Positions 51,422 through 60,811 of a stretch of DNA of 64,000 nucleotides are shown one piece after another. The translations under genes were made by a program, and so were the position numbers. Below the pieces are notes generated by a model, which saw only the letters and a list, made by a program, of their open reading frames with translations, did no database searches and was not told the origin of the DNA. The number at the start of each line of letters is the position of its first letter. Positions within the stretch are counted from its first letter, which is position 1. This DNA is from Streptomyces sp. AV19 (GTDB lineage: Bacteria > Actinomycetota > Actinomycetes > Streptomycetales > Streptomycetaceae). The stretch spans positions 1,072,358 through 1,136,357 of the forward strand of contig NZ_JAEAMR010000007.1 in NCBI RefSeq assembly GCF_015999245.1, in the 5' to 3' direction.

Positions 51422-52291
51422 TTGACTGAGCAGCTGCGAATGATGGCCGTTCACGCCCACCCCGACGATGAGTCGAGCAAGGGCGCGGCCACGATGGCCA
51501 AGTACGTGTCCGAGGGGGTGGACGTGCTGGTCGCCACCTGCACGGGTGGGGAACGCGGTTCCATCCTCAACCCCAAGCTCCAGGGGGACCCCTACATCGA
51601 GGAGCACATCCACGAGGTCCGCGCCAAGGAGATGGCGGAGGCGCGGGACATCCTCGGCGTCAAGCAGGAGTGGCTGGGCTACGTGGACTCCGGGCTGCCC
51701 GAGGGCGACCCGCTGCCGCCGCTGCCCGAGGGCTGCTTCGCGCTGGAGGACGTCGAGGAGGCGGCGGGGACGCTGGTGAAGCTGATCCGCGAGTTCAAGC
51801 CGCACGTGATCACCACGTACGACGAGAACGGCGGTTACCCGCACCCCGACCACATCATGACCCACAAGATCTCGATGGTGGCCTTCGAGGCGGCCGGTGA
51901 CCCCGAGCGCTACCCCGAGGCCGGCGAGCCCTGGCAGCCGCTGAAGCTCTACTACAACCAGGGCTTCAACCGGCAGCGCACCCAGGCCCTGCACGACGCG
52001 CTGATCGAGCGCGGCATGGAGTCCCCGTACGGGGAGTGGCTGGAGCGCTGGGACGACATCGGCCGGGACCGCAACCTGACAACCTTCGTCCCGTGCGCCG
52101 ACTTCTTCGAGATCCGTGACAAGGCGCTGATCGCCCACGCCACGCAGATCGACCCGGACGGCGGCTGGTTCCGCGTGCCGATGGACATCCAGCGCGAGGT
52201 CTGGCCGACCGAGGAGTACGAGCTCGCCAAGTCCCTCGTGAGCGTGTCCCTCCCCGAGGACGACCTCTTCGCGGGCATCCGCAACAATTGA
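51422..52291 (+). CDS. mca: mycothiol S-conjugate amidase
   Basis: 289 residues from TTG 51422, chosen because GAGGATC precedes it and the family begins close to the metal motif; GTG 51404 is an alternative. PIG-L-type zinc hydrolase: MAVHAHPDDESSKGAA (His11, His13 region, Asp16), TCTGGERGS, TTYDENGGYPHPDHIMTH. It cleaves mycothiol-drug conjugates to glucosaminyl-inositol and a mercapturic acid for export. The SigR-like promoter upstream fits a thiol-stress role. Confidence 0.95.
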   Translation: MTEQLRMMAVHAHPDDESSKGAATMAKYVSEGVDVLVATCTGGERGSILNPKLQGDPYIEEHIHEVRAKEMAEARDILGVKQEWLGYVDSGLPEGDPLPPLPEGCFALEDVEEAAGTLVKLIREFKPHVITTYDENGGYPHPDHIMTHKISMVAFEAAGDPERYPEAGEPWQPLKLYYNQGFNRQRTQALHDALIERGMESPYGEWLERWDDIGRDRNLTTFVPCADFFEIRDKALIAHATQIDPDGGWFRVPMDIQREVWPTEEYELAKSLVSVSLPEDDLFAGIRNN

Positions 52292-52295
52292 CCCC

Positions 52296-52571
52296 ATGAT
52301 GAGCGCGACTGCCTCCCTCGCTGTCACCCACCTCGTGCCGCTCGCGGGCGAGGAGCTTGACAAGAACAAGGTCACCCCCGGTGTGCTCGGTTTCATCGTC
52401 TTCGCCGTCATCGGCGCCGCCGTCTGGCTGCTGATGAAGTCGATGACCAAGCACATGAAGCGGGTCGACTTCGAGGAGGCGCCGGAGGCCTCCGCCGCGG
52501 GCGCGGGCCTGGCGGCGGCCGCCGCCGACCCGTCGGCCGGCGGCCCGGAGGCCAAGCCCGCCAAGGGCTGA
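52296..52571 (+). CDS. small single-pass membrane protein downstream of mca
   Basis: 91 residues starting four bases after the mca stop, so clearly cotranscribed. The N-terminal segment ATASLAVTHLVPLAGEELDKNKVTPG precedes a membrane helix (VLGFIVFAVIGAAVWLLMKSM), then KHMKRVDFEE and an Ala/Gly/Pro-rich tail. Similar proteins follow mca in other streptomycetes as I recall. No function is known; a membrane-associated helper of Mca is conceivable. Confidence 0.78.
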   Translation: MMSATASLAVTHLVPLAGEELDKNKVTPGVLGFIVFAVIGAAVWLLMKSMTKHMKRVDFEEAPEASAAGAGLAAAAADPSAGGPEAKPAKG

Positions 52572-52590
52572 TCCGGCCCCGGCCGGCCCG

Positions 52591-52620
52591 GTCCGGCGAC
52601 ACCCCAAGGTGCCGCCGGAC
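52591..52620 (+). terminator. hairpin terminator of the mca unit
   Basis: GTCCGGCGACACC and GGTGCCGCCGGAC form 13 base pairs with one mismatch and a four-base loop, 20 bases after the small membrane protein stop. Confidence 0.75.
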
Positions 52621-52779
52621 CCCTTGGCGTACCCGGGCCCGCGGGCGGTGGGTCCGGAGCCCCGGCGTGTGGCGAGCCCGGAGCCCTGGGGCCGGCGGCG
52701 CGTCGAGGTCCCGGCGCGGTGGTGGAGCGCCCGGCCGGCGCGCGGCGTCGCCGCACGGCGTGCCCCGAGCCCTGGGCCG

Positions 52780-52906
52780 TGTCCGATAGCTCTTGACGCC
52801 GCTGCTTCGCTGGAACGGATGCTCCCTGTGAGTCGGTCGGCAGCTTGCGAGGCGTGCTGAGCGGCACGGGCGGTTCGCCTAGCGGCAGTCCAAGAGTCGT
52901 CGGACA
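52780..52906. mobile_element. MITE-like 127-base element with imperfect terminal inverted repeats
   Basis: The left end TGTCCGATAGCTCTTGAC and the right end GTCCAAGAGTCGTCGGACA are inverted relatives: TGTCCGA then CTCTTG are kept, with three differences and a one-base gap between them. No coding frame lies within. It could be a miniature transposon or an IS remnant; target-site duplication is not evident, so a chance long hairpin remains possible. Confidence 0.4.
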
Positions 52907-52909
52907 GCC

Positions 52910-55900
52910 CTAGCGCGGCAGCACGGCCACCACCTCCCTCGCGTGCCGGCCCGGCACCATCCCCAGGCGCCACCCCTGCCAGCCGGACTCCGGCTCCACG
53001 CCCCGCTCCAGCACCAGCGCGAACGCCTCCGCGCACTGCTCCAGCGACGGATCGACCGCCCAGTCGGCGGACCGCAGCCCGGACCGCAGCCGGGCGAGCT
53101 CCTCCTCGGCGACCGCCGTCCCCACCACCGAACCGCCCGGCGACGCCAGCGGCAGCAGGGTGCAGCGCAGGAACCGCGCCCAGCTCTCCCCACGCCGGTC
53201 GCCCAGCGCCCCGAACAACCGGGTCGCCCCGTCCACCAGTTCCAGTGCCTGGGCCGCGCGGCCGTTGCCCGCGTCGATCACGGCCAGCTCCAGGCACGAC
53301 CACCCCTCGCCGTGCTCCACGCCCACCCGCTGGAAGTCGAGCCGGGCGTCCTGGAGGAGCTGCCGGGCGAAGCCGCTGTTGCGCAGGCTTCCCGTCTGGG
53401 CCGCCCGCTGGTCCCGGGTGACCCGCGCCGAGTGGTGCCGGGCGCACGCCAGGCCGTAGACGTCGCGCATGCGGTTGAACATCGTGCGCGCCCGCTCCAG
53501 CTCCCGCAGCGCCGACGGGAGATCGCCCGACTCCTCAAGCGCCTGCCCCAGGTGGAACAGCGTCCACGCCTCGCCCCGCGCGTCCTCGTGCTCCCGGTGC
53601 CGGACGGCCGCCTGTCGCAGGCCGTCCGCGGCGGCCGTCGCGTCCCCGGCGGTCAGCCGGGCCCGCGCCAGCTGGGTCAGCGCCCAGGCCGCGCCCCGGC
53701 CGTCCTGGGTGCGCCCGTACAGCTCCAGGGCCTCCCGCAGCTCCTCCTCGGCCGGCTCAGCCCGGCCCATCCGCAGTAGCACCTGACCCCGGTGGAAGTG
53801 CGCCCACGCCTGGCCGTGCAGGCTCTCGCTCTCCCGGTGCAGCTCCAGCGCCGGCGCCAGCAGGTCCAGCGCCTCCGCCAGCCGGCCGCGGTCCCGCTCG
53901 ACCGCCGCCAGTGCGTGCATCGTCCACGCCCGGTCACCGCTCAGCTCCGGCGCGGCCTGCAACTCCAGCGCCTCGCGCAGCTTCCCGGCCGCCTCGCGCA
54001 TGTTGCCCTGGTGCTGGAGCGTGATGCCCAGGTCGCGCAGGGCCCGCGCGGCACCCGCCGGATGCTGCGCGTCGAAATACAGGTCCACGACCGACGTCAG
54101 CGTCGTACGGGACTTGTCCAGCTCGCCCAGCTGGCGGGCCGCGACGCCGGTGCGCCACTGCACCGAGCGGTTGAGCAGATCCCGGTCCGTGGACTGCGTC
54201 AACTCGCTGAGCTCGCCCAGCCGGTAGAGGTCGCCGCGCAGCAGGCAGTAGTCGCACAGGGCGCCCAGCAGATGCAGCACGGCCGACTGGTCCACGCCCT
54301 CCGCGTGCCGCAGCGCGGCGGTGATGAAGCTCGACTCGTCGTCCAGCCAGCGCAGCGCCGCGTCCAGCGAGGTGAAGCCGTGGCCGCCGGCGGCGCCCCG
54401 GGCGAACGCGTCCGCGCGCGTGGACGTCTTGCCGTCCACCATGCGGATCACCGAGTCGGCCAGCTCCGCGTAGCTGCGGATCAGCCGCTCCTGGGCGGCG
54501 CCCCGCTCACCGGCGGGCTCCTCCTCGTGCAGCCGGGCGTGGGCGAAGTCGCGCACCAGGTCGTGCATCCGGAAGCGGCCCGGGCGCACCGGCTCGATCA
54601 GGCCCGCCCGGGCCAGCTCCGCCAGCGTGCGCGCCGCGTCCTTCTGATCCGCCGCCAGCAGCGCCGCGGCCGCGGCCGCGCCCAGCGAGGCGCGCCCGGC
54701 CAGCGCGAGCCTGCGCAGCAGCCGGCGGGCGTCCTCGTTCTGGTCGAGGTAGCGCAGCCACAGGGCCCGGCCGACCGGGTCGTCCTGCCCGGCGGCGGCC
54801 AGCTCCGCGGCCAGCGTCCGCGGGGTGCGCGGGCCCAGCGAGGAACCCGCCACGCGCAGCGCCAGCGGCAGCCCGCCGCACAACTCCCGCACGTCGTCCA
54901 GGACGTGGACGTCGCCGGGCCCGCCGAGGCTCTCCTCCTCGGCCGCCGACCGCAGCAGCTCCCGCGCCCCCGGCCCGTCCAGCGGGCCGACCTCCAGCTG
55001 GTGCGCCCAGGCCACCAGGCCCGGCGGCAGGGCCAGCGGGGTGCGGGCCGTGACCAGCACCAGGCCCTCGGAGCGCTCGGGCACCAGGGCGCGGACCTGC
55101 TCCGCGTCCGAGGCGTCGTCGAGCACGATCGTGACCGGCAGGCCCGTCAGGTGCTGGTGGTACACCTCCGACAGCCGCTTGAGGTGCTGGTCCTGCGACG
55201 ACCGCTCGCGGAAGAGGAGTTGGTCGCGCGGCGCGCCGAGCCGGTTGAGCAGGTGCAGCAGCGCCTCCCGGGTGGCCAGCGGCGGCTCCTCGTGGCTCTC
55301 GCCCCGCAGATCCACCACGCACGCGCCGCGGAACTGGTCGCGCAGCTGGTGGGCGGCGCGCAGGGCGAGGGTGGAGCGGCCGGAGCCGGGCGGGCCGTGG
55401 AGCACCACGACCACCGGCTTGGTCTCCGTGCTCGCCCGGGCCTGACGCACCCACCGGGCGATCCGGTCGAGCTGCTCCTTGCGGCCGGTGAACGGGCCGT
55501 GGGCGGAGGGCAGATCGTCGAAGGAGCGGGCCGGGGCGGTGCGCCGGCGGGCGGCCGCGCTGCGGTCCCCGCCGCGCAGCGGCAGGGTGGAGACGGTGTC
55601 CTTGCCGGTCTTGGCCTCGGCGCCGGTGCGTGCCGTGCCCCGGAGCATCCGCTGCTGGTCGAGGAACGGTCTTATGCCGCGCACCTCCACCGCCGTCAGC
55701 CACTGGAGCCGCAGCTGCTCGGCGCCGCCCGGCTGCCCGCGCCGCCCGGCGCGCCGGTGGACGGCCGGCCAGTGACCGGCCGTCAGCTTCACGACCGTCG
55801 TTACCGCGCCGGCCAGGGCCACCGCCACGCCGGTGCTCAGGGCCGTGCCCGCCGAGGTGCCATACCCCAGGTCGGCGCCGAAGGCGGTGACCGCGGCGAC

Positions 55901-56179
55901 GGCCGTCACCAGCGCGGGCGTGCCGAGCTCGGCCCCCGACAGCCGGGCCGACAGCGGCGCGACGGACGCCGCCTCCTCGTCCAGCGCGTGGACGTACGTG
56001 CCGTACTCCTCGGCGGCGGCCGCGGCCAGCACGTCCAGCTCGTCGCGCGCCCGGCGCAGCAGCGCGCCGCCGTCCGCGCGGCCGCCGGAGCGGCGCACCT
56101 CCTCCTCGACCGCCCGTTCCAACAGGCTCTCGACGTCTCCCCGATGGCCCCGCCGCAGGGCGGGCAGCGAGCTCTGCAT
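52910..56179 (-). CDS. large STAND-type NTPase with TPR array and membrane hairpin
   Basis: 1089 residues from ATG 56179 (GAAGGGGGACG upstream). Residues about 1-85 are helical; a hydrophobic hairpin follows (LVTAVAAVTAFGADLGYG...LSTGVAVALAGAVTTVVKL, about 95-140). The NB-ARC-like NTPase (about 230-520) has the P-loop VVLHGPPGSGRSTLAL, where Arg268 replaces the expected Lys, an intact Walker B (PVTIVLDDASD) and the GGLPLALRVAGSSL motif. The rest is about 10-12 TPR units (for example RALRDLGITLQHQGNMREAA). Such proteins act as signal-transducing switches; partner and ligand are unknown. Confidence 0.85.
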   Translation of the reverse strand: MQSSLPALRRGHRGDVESLLERAVEEEVRRSGGRADGGALLRRARDELDVLAAAAAEEYGTYVHALDEEAASVAPLSARLSGAELGTPALVTAVAAVTAFGADLGYGTSAGTALSTGVAVALAGAVTTVVKLTAGHWPAVHRRAGRRGQPGGAEQLRLQWLTAVEVRGIRPFLDQQRMLRGTARTGAEAKTGKDTVSTLPLRGGDRSAAARRRTAPARSFDDLPSAHGPFTGRKEQLDRIARWVRQARASTETKPVVVVLHGPPGSGRSTLALRAAHQLRDQFRGACVVDLRGESHEEPPLATREALLHLLNRLGAPRDQLLFRERSSQDQHLKRLSEVYHQHLTGLPVTIVLDDASDAEQVRALVPERSEGLVLVTARTPLALPPGLVAWAHQLEVGPLDGPGARELLRSAAEEESLGGPGDVHVLDDVRELCGGLPLALRVAGSSLGPRTPRTLAAELAAAGQDDPVGRALWLRYLDQNEDARRLLRRLALAGRASLGAAAAAALLAADQKDAARTLAELARAGLIEPVRPGRFRMHDLVRDFAHARLHEEEPAGERGAAQERLIRSYAELADSVIRMVDGKTSTRADAFARGAAGGHGFTSLDAALRWLDDESSFITAALRHAEGVDQSAVLHLLGALCDYCLLRGDLYRLGELSELTQSTDRDLLNRSVQWRTGVAARQLGELDKSRTTLTSVVDLYFDAQHPAGAARALRDLGITLQHQGNMREAAGKLREALELQAAPELSGDRAWTMHALAAVERDRGRLAEALDLLAPALELHRESESLHGQAWAHFHRGQVLLRMGRAEPAEEELREALELYGRTQDGRGAAWALTQLARARLTAGDATAAADGLRQAAVRHREHEDARGEAWTLFHLGQALEESGDLPSALRELERARTMFNRMRDVYGLACARHHSARVTRDQRAAQTGSLRNSGFARQLLQDARLDFQRVGVEHGEGWSCLELAVIDAGNGRAAQALELVDGATRLFGALGDRRGESWARFLRCTLLPLASPGGSVVGTAVAEEELARLRSGLRSADWAVDPSLEQCAEAFALVLERGVEPESGWQGWRLGMVPGRHAREVVAVLPR

Positions 56180-56192
56180 GCGTCGTCCCCCT

Positions 56193-56260
56193 TCGACCAG
56201 CAACTTTGACCAGCAACTTCGGCCGGCGAACTTCGGTCGGCGAACTTCGGCGACCGGCAA
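56193..56260. repeat. short direct repeats in the 5' region of the STAND gene
   Basis: GACCAGCAACTT occurs twice (56,195 and 56,208), followed by two CGGCGAACTTCGG units. All lie 16-80 bases upstream of the STAND start on its transcript. The shared AACTT core gives a 13-16 base period. Confidence 0.75.
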
Positions 56261-56300
56261 GGCGTTCAGTCTTCCGCCTCGGAGGGATTTCCGGCAGCCC

Positions 56301-56324
56301 TGTGGATAACCGGCCTGTGGAGAA
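56301..56324. promoter_or_regulatory. two DnaA-box-like 9-mers
   Basis: TGTGGATAA (56,301; complement TTATCCACA) and TGTGGAGAA (56,316; complement TTCTCCACA) are in the same orientation, 15 bases apart, between the STAND gene and the DUF255 gene. Confidence 0.45.
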
Positions 56325-56412
56325 CAGGGGAGAACGCCGCACGGGTGTTGCTGACGGAGATCGGAGCAGCGGGTGAGGAAGTCGAGGCCCCTGTTGGTGA
56401 AGGATGGGACTC

Positions 56413-58455
56413 ATGCCGAACCGCCTGGCGCACGAGACGTCGCCCTACCTCCTCCAGCACGCCGACAACCCGGTCGACTGGTGGCCCTGGTCGCCCGAGG
56501 CATTCGAGGAGGCGCGCCGCCGCGACGTGCCCGTCCTGCTGAGCGTCGGATACGCCTCTTGCCACTGGTGTCATGTGATGGCGCACGAGAGCTTCGAGGA
56601 CGCGGCGACCGCCGCGTACCTCGACGAGCACTTCGTCTCCGTCAAGGTCGACCGCGAGGAGCGGCCCGACGTCGACGCCGTCTACATGGAGGCCGTACAG
56701 GCCGCCACCGGCCAGGGCGGCTGGCCCATGACGGTCTTCCTCACCCCCGACGCCGAGCCCTTCTACTTCGGCACGTACTTCCCGCCGGCGCCGCGCCACG
56801 GCATGCCCGGCTTCCGCCAGGTGCTGGAGGGCGTCACGGCGGCCTGGACCGGACGGCGCGAAGAAGTGGGCGAGGTCGCGGGGCGGATCGTGCGCGACCT
56901 CTCCGAGCGCTCCCTCACCACGGCCGGTGAACGGCCGCCCGGCGCCGAGGAGCTGCACCTGGCGCTCATGGCGCTGACCCGCGACTTCGACGCCGTGCGC
57001 GGCGGCTTCGGCGGAGCGCCCAAGTTCCCGCCGCCCATGGTGCTGGAGTTCCTGCTGCGCCACCACGAGCGCACGGGGTCCGCGGCCGCGCTCGACATGG
57101 TGACGGCCACCTGCGAGGCCATGGCCCGCGGCGGCATCCACGACCAGCTCGGCGGCGGCTTCGCGCGCTACGCGGTGGACAGCGGCTGGGTGGTGCCGCA
57201 CTTCGAGAAGATGCTCTACGACAACGCCCTGCTGTGCCGGGTCTACGCGCACCTGTGGCGGGCCACCGGCTCGGGCCTCGCCCGCCGGGTCGCCCTGGAG
57301 ACCGCCGACTTCCTGGTCCGTGAAATGCGCACCGAACAGGGGGGTTTCGCCTCGGCGCTGGACGCGGACAGCGAGGACGCGGGCGGGCGGCACACCGAGG
57401 GCGCCTACTACGTCTGGACGCCCGGCGAGCTGCGCGAGGTCCTGGGCGAGGCGGACGCGGCCCTCGCCGCCCACTACTTCGGCGTCACCGAGGAGGGCAC
57501 CTTCGAGGAGGGCGCCTCCGTCCTCCAACTCCCCGACACCGACGGCCTGGTGGACGCCGAACGCGTCGCCTCCATCCGTGAGCGCCTGGCCGCCGCACGG
57601 GACCGCCGGGCGCGGCCGGGGCGCGACGACAAGGTGGTGGCCGCCTGGAACGGCCTGGCCATCGCCGCGCTCGCCGAGACCGGCGCGTACTTCGAGCGGC
57701 CCGACCTCGTCCAGGCCGCGACGGACGCCGCCGACCTCCTCGTCCGCGTCCACATGGACTGGAACGCCCGCCTCTTCCGCACCTCCCTGGACGGCGTCGC
57801 GGGTGCCCACGCGGGCGTCCTGGAGGACTACGCCGACGTCGCCGAGGGGTTCCTCGCGCTGTCGGCCGTCACCGGCGAGGGGGTGTGGGTCGACTTCGCG
57901 GGACTGCTGCTGGACACCGTCCTGATCCGTTTCCGGGACGCGGACGGCGCCCTGTTCGACACGGCGGACGACGCCGAGACCCTCATCCGCCGCCCCCAGG
58001 ACCCGACCGACAGTGCCGCGCCGTCGGGCTGGACGGCCGCGGCCGGGGCGCTGCTCACCTACGCGGCGCTGACCGGCAGTGTGCCGCACCGGGAGGCGGC
58101 CGAACGGGCGCTGGGCGTGGTGCGGATGCTCGGCCCGAAGGCGCCGCGCTTCATCGGCTGGGGCCTGGCCGTCGCGGAGGCGTTCCTCGACGGGCCCCAC
58201 GAGGTCGCCGTCGTCGGCCCGTCCGATGACCCGGCCACCCGGGCCCTGCACCGCGTCGCCCTGCTCTCCCCGCGGCCCGGGGCGGCCGTCGCCCTGGGCG
58301 AGCCCGCGTCGGCGACGGCGGCGGAGGTGCCGCTGCTGGCGGACCGGCCGCTGATCGAGGGCCGGCCGGCGGCGTACGTGTGCCGGAACTTCGCGTGCGA
58401 GAGGCCGACGGACGACCCGCGGGTGCTCGCGGAGAAGCTGGGCGTCAGAGGGTGA
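56413..58455 (+). CDS. DUF255/YyaL family thioredoxin-domain protein
   Basis: 680 residues from ATG 56413 (GAAGG upstream; ATG 56404 is too close to it). The N-terminal thioredoxin-like domain (residues 1-170) begins [22 protein letters not shown] and has the Cys50-His-Trp-Cys53 redox motif in [10 protein letters not shown]. The rest is an (alpha/alpha)6-barrel of glycosidase type ([39 protein letters not shown]). The family is conserved from bacteria to human spermatogenesis-associated protein 20; its reaction is not established. It overlaps the convergent TetR gene by eleven bases. Confidence 0.92.
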   Translation: MPNRLAHETSPYLLQHADNPVDWWPWSPEAFEEARRRDVPVLLSVGYASCHWCHVMAHESFEDAATAAYLDEHFVSVKVDREERPDVDAVYMEAVQAATGQGGWPMTVFLTPDAEPFYFGTYFPPAPRHGMPGFRQVLEGVTAAWTGRREEVGEVAGRIVRDLSERSLTTAGERPPGAEELHLALMALTRDFDAVRGGFGGAPKFPPPMVLEFLLRHHERTGSAAALDMVTATCEAMARGGIHDQLGGGFARYAVDSGWVVPHFEKMLYDNALLCRVYAHLWRATGSGLARRVALETADFLVREMRTEQGGFASALDADSEDAGGRHTEGAYYVWTPGELREVLGEADAALAAHYFGVTEEGTFEEGASVLQLPDTDGLVDAERVASIRERLAAARDRRARPGRDDKVVAAWNGLAIAALAETGAYFERPDLVQAATDAADLLVRVHMDWNARLFRTSLDGVAGAHAGVLEDYADVAEGFLALSAVTGEGVWVDFAGLLLDTVLIRFRDADGALFDTADDAETLIRRPQDPTDSAAPSGWTAAAGALLTYAALTGSVPHREAAERALGVVRMLGPKAPRFIGWGLAVAEAFLDGPHEVAVVGPSDDPATRALHRVALLSPRPGAAVALGEPASATAAEVPLLADRPLIEGRPAAYVCRNFACERPTDDPRVLAEKLGVRG

Positions 58456-59068
58456 GGCCGCGCTCCAGCACGTCCAGCGCGTGGCCGATGAAATCCAGCG
58501 GGTCCCCGGTCTGGCCCTCGTCGACCCAGGCCATCAGGGCTTCCTGCATCGTCGCCAGCACCGCGGTGGTGACCATCCGCACCTCGAAGTCGTCCGCGGA
58601 CCGGCCCGACCGCTCGGCCAGCACGGTGCGGATCATGTCCACCGAGCCGGCCATGCCCTCGCCCGAGCGGGCCCGCAGGGCGGGTACGTCCCTGATCAGG
58701 CGGGTGCGCATGCGCATCTCGGGGCTGTTGGTGCCGAGGACGCCGCTCAGGTTCTCGACGAGGGTGCGGCGGACGGCCGTCAGCGCGGGCTCGTCCGCCG
58801 GGCGCGCCCGCAGCGCGGCCTCCATGACCGGGTCGTACTCGTCCGTGAGGACGATGTCCTCCTTGGTCGGGAAATAACGGAAGACCGTGCTGGGGGAGAC
58901 GTCGGCGGCCTCGGCGATCCGGTCCACGGGGGTCGCGTCGTACCCCTGCTCCTCGAAGAGGCGGTAGGCGGCGGCGCGGATCGCCTGCCTGGTCTGGATC
59001 TTCTTCCGCTCGCGCAGCCCGAGCCGGGGGCCGGGCTGCGCGGCGGGGGTGGTCTGTGCCGATGCCAT
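58445..59068 (-). CDS. TetR family regulator of the efflux pump
   Basis: 207 residues from ATG 59068; an earlier ATG at 59086 overlaps the MFS stop. The HTH at about residues 38-60 reads [28 protein letters not shown] in pattern. It lies ten bases downstream of the DHA2 transporter on the same strand, implying one transcript and autoregulation. Overlapping inverted repeats at 60,643-60,693 ahead of the transporter are the obvious binding sites. Confidence 0.93.
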   Translation of the reverse strand: MASAQTTPAAQPGPRLGLRERKKIQTRQAIRAAAYRLFEEQGYDATPVDRIAEAADVSPSTVFRYFPTKEDIVLTDEYDPVMEAALRARPADEPALTAVRRTLVENLSGVLGTNSPEMRMRTRLIRDVPALRARSGEGMAGSVDMIRTVLAERSGRSADDFEVRMVTTAVLATMQEALMAWVDEGQTGDPLDFIGHALDVLERGLTL

Positions 59069-59078
59069 GACGGCATTG

Positions 59079-60629
59079 TCAGGCATCGATCGTTTCGTCG
59101 ACCACCGCGCGAGTGGTCCGTTCCGTCCGCGCGGGGCGCGAACCGGGCAGGAAGGCGGCGACGAGCGCGGCGGCCGCGAGGGCGGCGACGGCCGTCACCA
59201 GCAGGGCCGTGTCCATGCCGTGGACGTACGCGGCGTCGGCCGAGCGCGTCAGCGCCGCGTCGTGGAGCCGTCCGGCGACCGTGTGCGCCGCCGCCACCGA
59301 GTCCGTCGCGGCGTCGGCCGCGGCGGGCGGGAGGCCGGCGGTGTCGAGGCGGTCGGTGTAGACGCCGGTGATCACACTGCCCAGGGCGGCGAGGCCGATG
59401 GCCGAGGCGACCTGGCGGAGCGTCATCAGCAGGCCCGATCCGACGCCCGCGCGCTCGCGCGGCAGCGAGCCGAGGGCGCCGTCCATGGCGGGGATGACGG
59501 CGGCGCCGAAGCCGACGCCGACGAGGGTCAGCCACAGGGCCGTCCAGCCGTAGCCGTCGTGCACGTCGGTGCGGCTGCCGAGCAGCGCCGCCACCGCCAT
59601 GACGACCAGCCCGCCCGTGATGGCCGGGCGCGGGCCGGTCCGCCGGACGAGCGGCGCGACGGCGCGGGAGGCGACGAGCATGCCGAGCGGCATCGGGACC
59701 ATGCGCAGGCCGGTGCCGAACGCGTCGTGGCCCTGGACGGTCTGGAGGTACGAGGGCAGGACGAAGAGCAGGCCGGTCATCGTGAACATCACCAGGGCGG
59801 CCGCGACGGTGTTCCACAGGAACCCGGGCCGGGCCAGCAGGGCGAGGTCGAGCATCGGGCGCGCCAGGCGCCGTTCGCGCACCACCAGCAGGGCGAGCAG
59901 GACGACGGCCGCGGCGAGCGCGCCGAGGACCGGCGGGGATGACCAGCCGCTCCCCGGGCCCTCGTTGACGCCGTAGACGAGGGCGCCGAGGCCGGTGACA
60001 GCGAGCGCGGCGGTGAGGACGTTGACGGTGGGAGTGGCGGGGTCGGTGGTCTCCGGGAGGAGCAGGAGGCAGGCGGCGACGGCGAGTCCGATGAGCGGCA
60101 GGTTGATCAGGAAGACCGAGCCCCACCAGAAGTGGTCGAGGAGGAACCCGCCGAGCAGGGGGCCCAGGGGCAGGCCGAGGCCGGTGGCGGCGGAGAGCGC
60201 GCCGACGGCCCGGGTGAGCTCCTCGGGTCCGAAGAGCGAGGGCAGGACGGCCATGGCCAGCGGCATCACCAGGGCGGCACCGGCGCCCATCGCGGCGCGG
60301 GCCGCGATGACCGTGGTGCTGTCGTCGGCGAGGGAGCCGACGAGGGAGCCGGCGAGGAAGACCAGCAGGCCGGTGACGAGCATGCGGCGGCGGCCGAAGC
60401 GGTCGCCGAGGAGGCCGGCGGGGAGCATCAGCGCGGCGAAGACGACCAGGTAGGAGTCGGCGATCCACTGCAACTGACTGGCATCGGCGCCCAGTTCCGA
60501 GGCCATGGTCGGCAGGGCGACGTTGAGGATCGTGGTGTCGAAGCCGAGGGTGAGCATGCAGAGGACGATCGCGGCCAGGGCGACCCAGCGGCGGCCGGCG
60601 GGGCCCTTGGCGGGTGTGGTGGCGGACAT
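59079..60629 (-). CDS. MFS drug efflux transporter, DHA2 (14-helix) type
   Basis: 516 residues. Motifs for the group: LDTTIVNVALP-like FDTTILNVALPTMASELG in the first helix, QWIADSYLVVFAALMLPAGLLGDRFGRRR (motif A), and RAAMGAGAALVMPLAMAVLPSLF (motif C region). Fourteen hydrophobic helices fit the length. It probably exports a hydrophobic drug by proton antiport. The TetR gene follows after ten bases; the promoter carries two overlapping palindromes. Confidence 0.93.
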   Translation of the reverse strand: MSATTPAKGPAGRRWVALAAIVLCMLTLGFDTTILNVALPTMASELGADASQLQWIADSYLVVFAALMLPAGLLGDRFGRRRMLVTGLLVFLAGSLVGSLADDSTTVIAARAAMGAGAALVMPLAMAVLPSLFGPEELTRAVGALSAATGLGLPLGPLLGGFLLDHFWWGSVFLINLPLIGLAVAACLLLLPETTDPATPTVNVLTAALAVTGLGALVYGVNEGPGSGWSSPPVLGALAAAVVLLALLVVRERRLARPMLDLALLARPGFLWNTVAAALVMFTMTGLLFVLPSYLQTVQGHDAFGTGLRMVPMPLGMLVASRAVAPLVRRTGPRPAITGGLVVMAVAALLGSRTDVHDGYGWTALWLTLVGVGFGAAVIPAMDGALGSLPRERAGVGSGLLMTLRQVASAIGLAALGSVITGVYTDRLDTAGLPPAAADAATDSVAAAHTVAGRLHDAALTRSADAAYVHGMDTALLVTAVAALAAAALVAAFLPGSRPARTERTTRAVVDETIDA

Positions 60630-60642
60630 GACGGAACACCCC

Positions 60643-60693
60643 TTTGAGAGTTTTGGTCAAATGACAGTAACTCTCAAAAGATTTTTACTGTCA
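60643..60693 (-). promoter_or_regulatory. promoter/operator of the efflux pump with two overlapping inverted repeats
   Basis: TTTGAGAGTT / AACTCTCAAA (60,643-60,652 and 60,669-60,678) and TGACAGTAA / TTACTGTCA (60,662-60,670 and 60,685-60,693) are both perfect. On the minus strand TTGACA (60,694-60,689) followed by an 18-base spacer and TTACTG gives a candidate -35/-10 pair inside the second repeat, so a bound TetR dimer would block it. Confidence 0.65.
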
Positions 60694-60811
60694 ACTCTTG
60701 ATGCCGTGGTTGCTCCTCCTTGATGACGCGCTGACTGTCAGTGGGGTGTGTGACCCTGTGTGCAGGGCAGGGAACCGGTCAGTGGAACGACCGAAAAGGG
60801 GTGGGTGATCC

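Larger units (their letters stand above)
52572..52909. other. 338-base intergenic region between the mca unit and the STAND gene
   Basis: No gene supported. It has a terminator at 52,591-52,620 and a 127-base element with imperfect inverted ends at 52,780-52,906, described separately. Confidence 0.7.

Noticed and set aside
52609..52860. 83-aa plus-strand ORF after the mca unit
   Set aside because: Arg/Pro-rich with no features; spans the terminator region and the MITE-like element.
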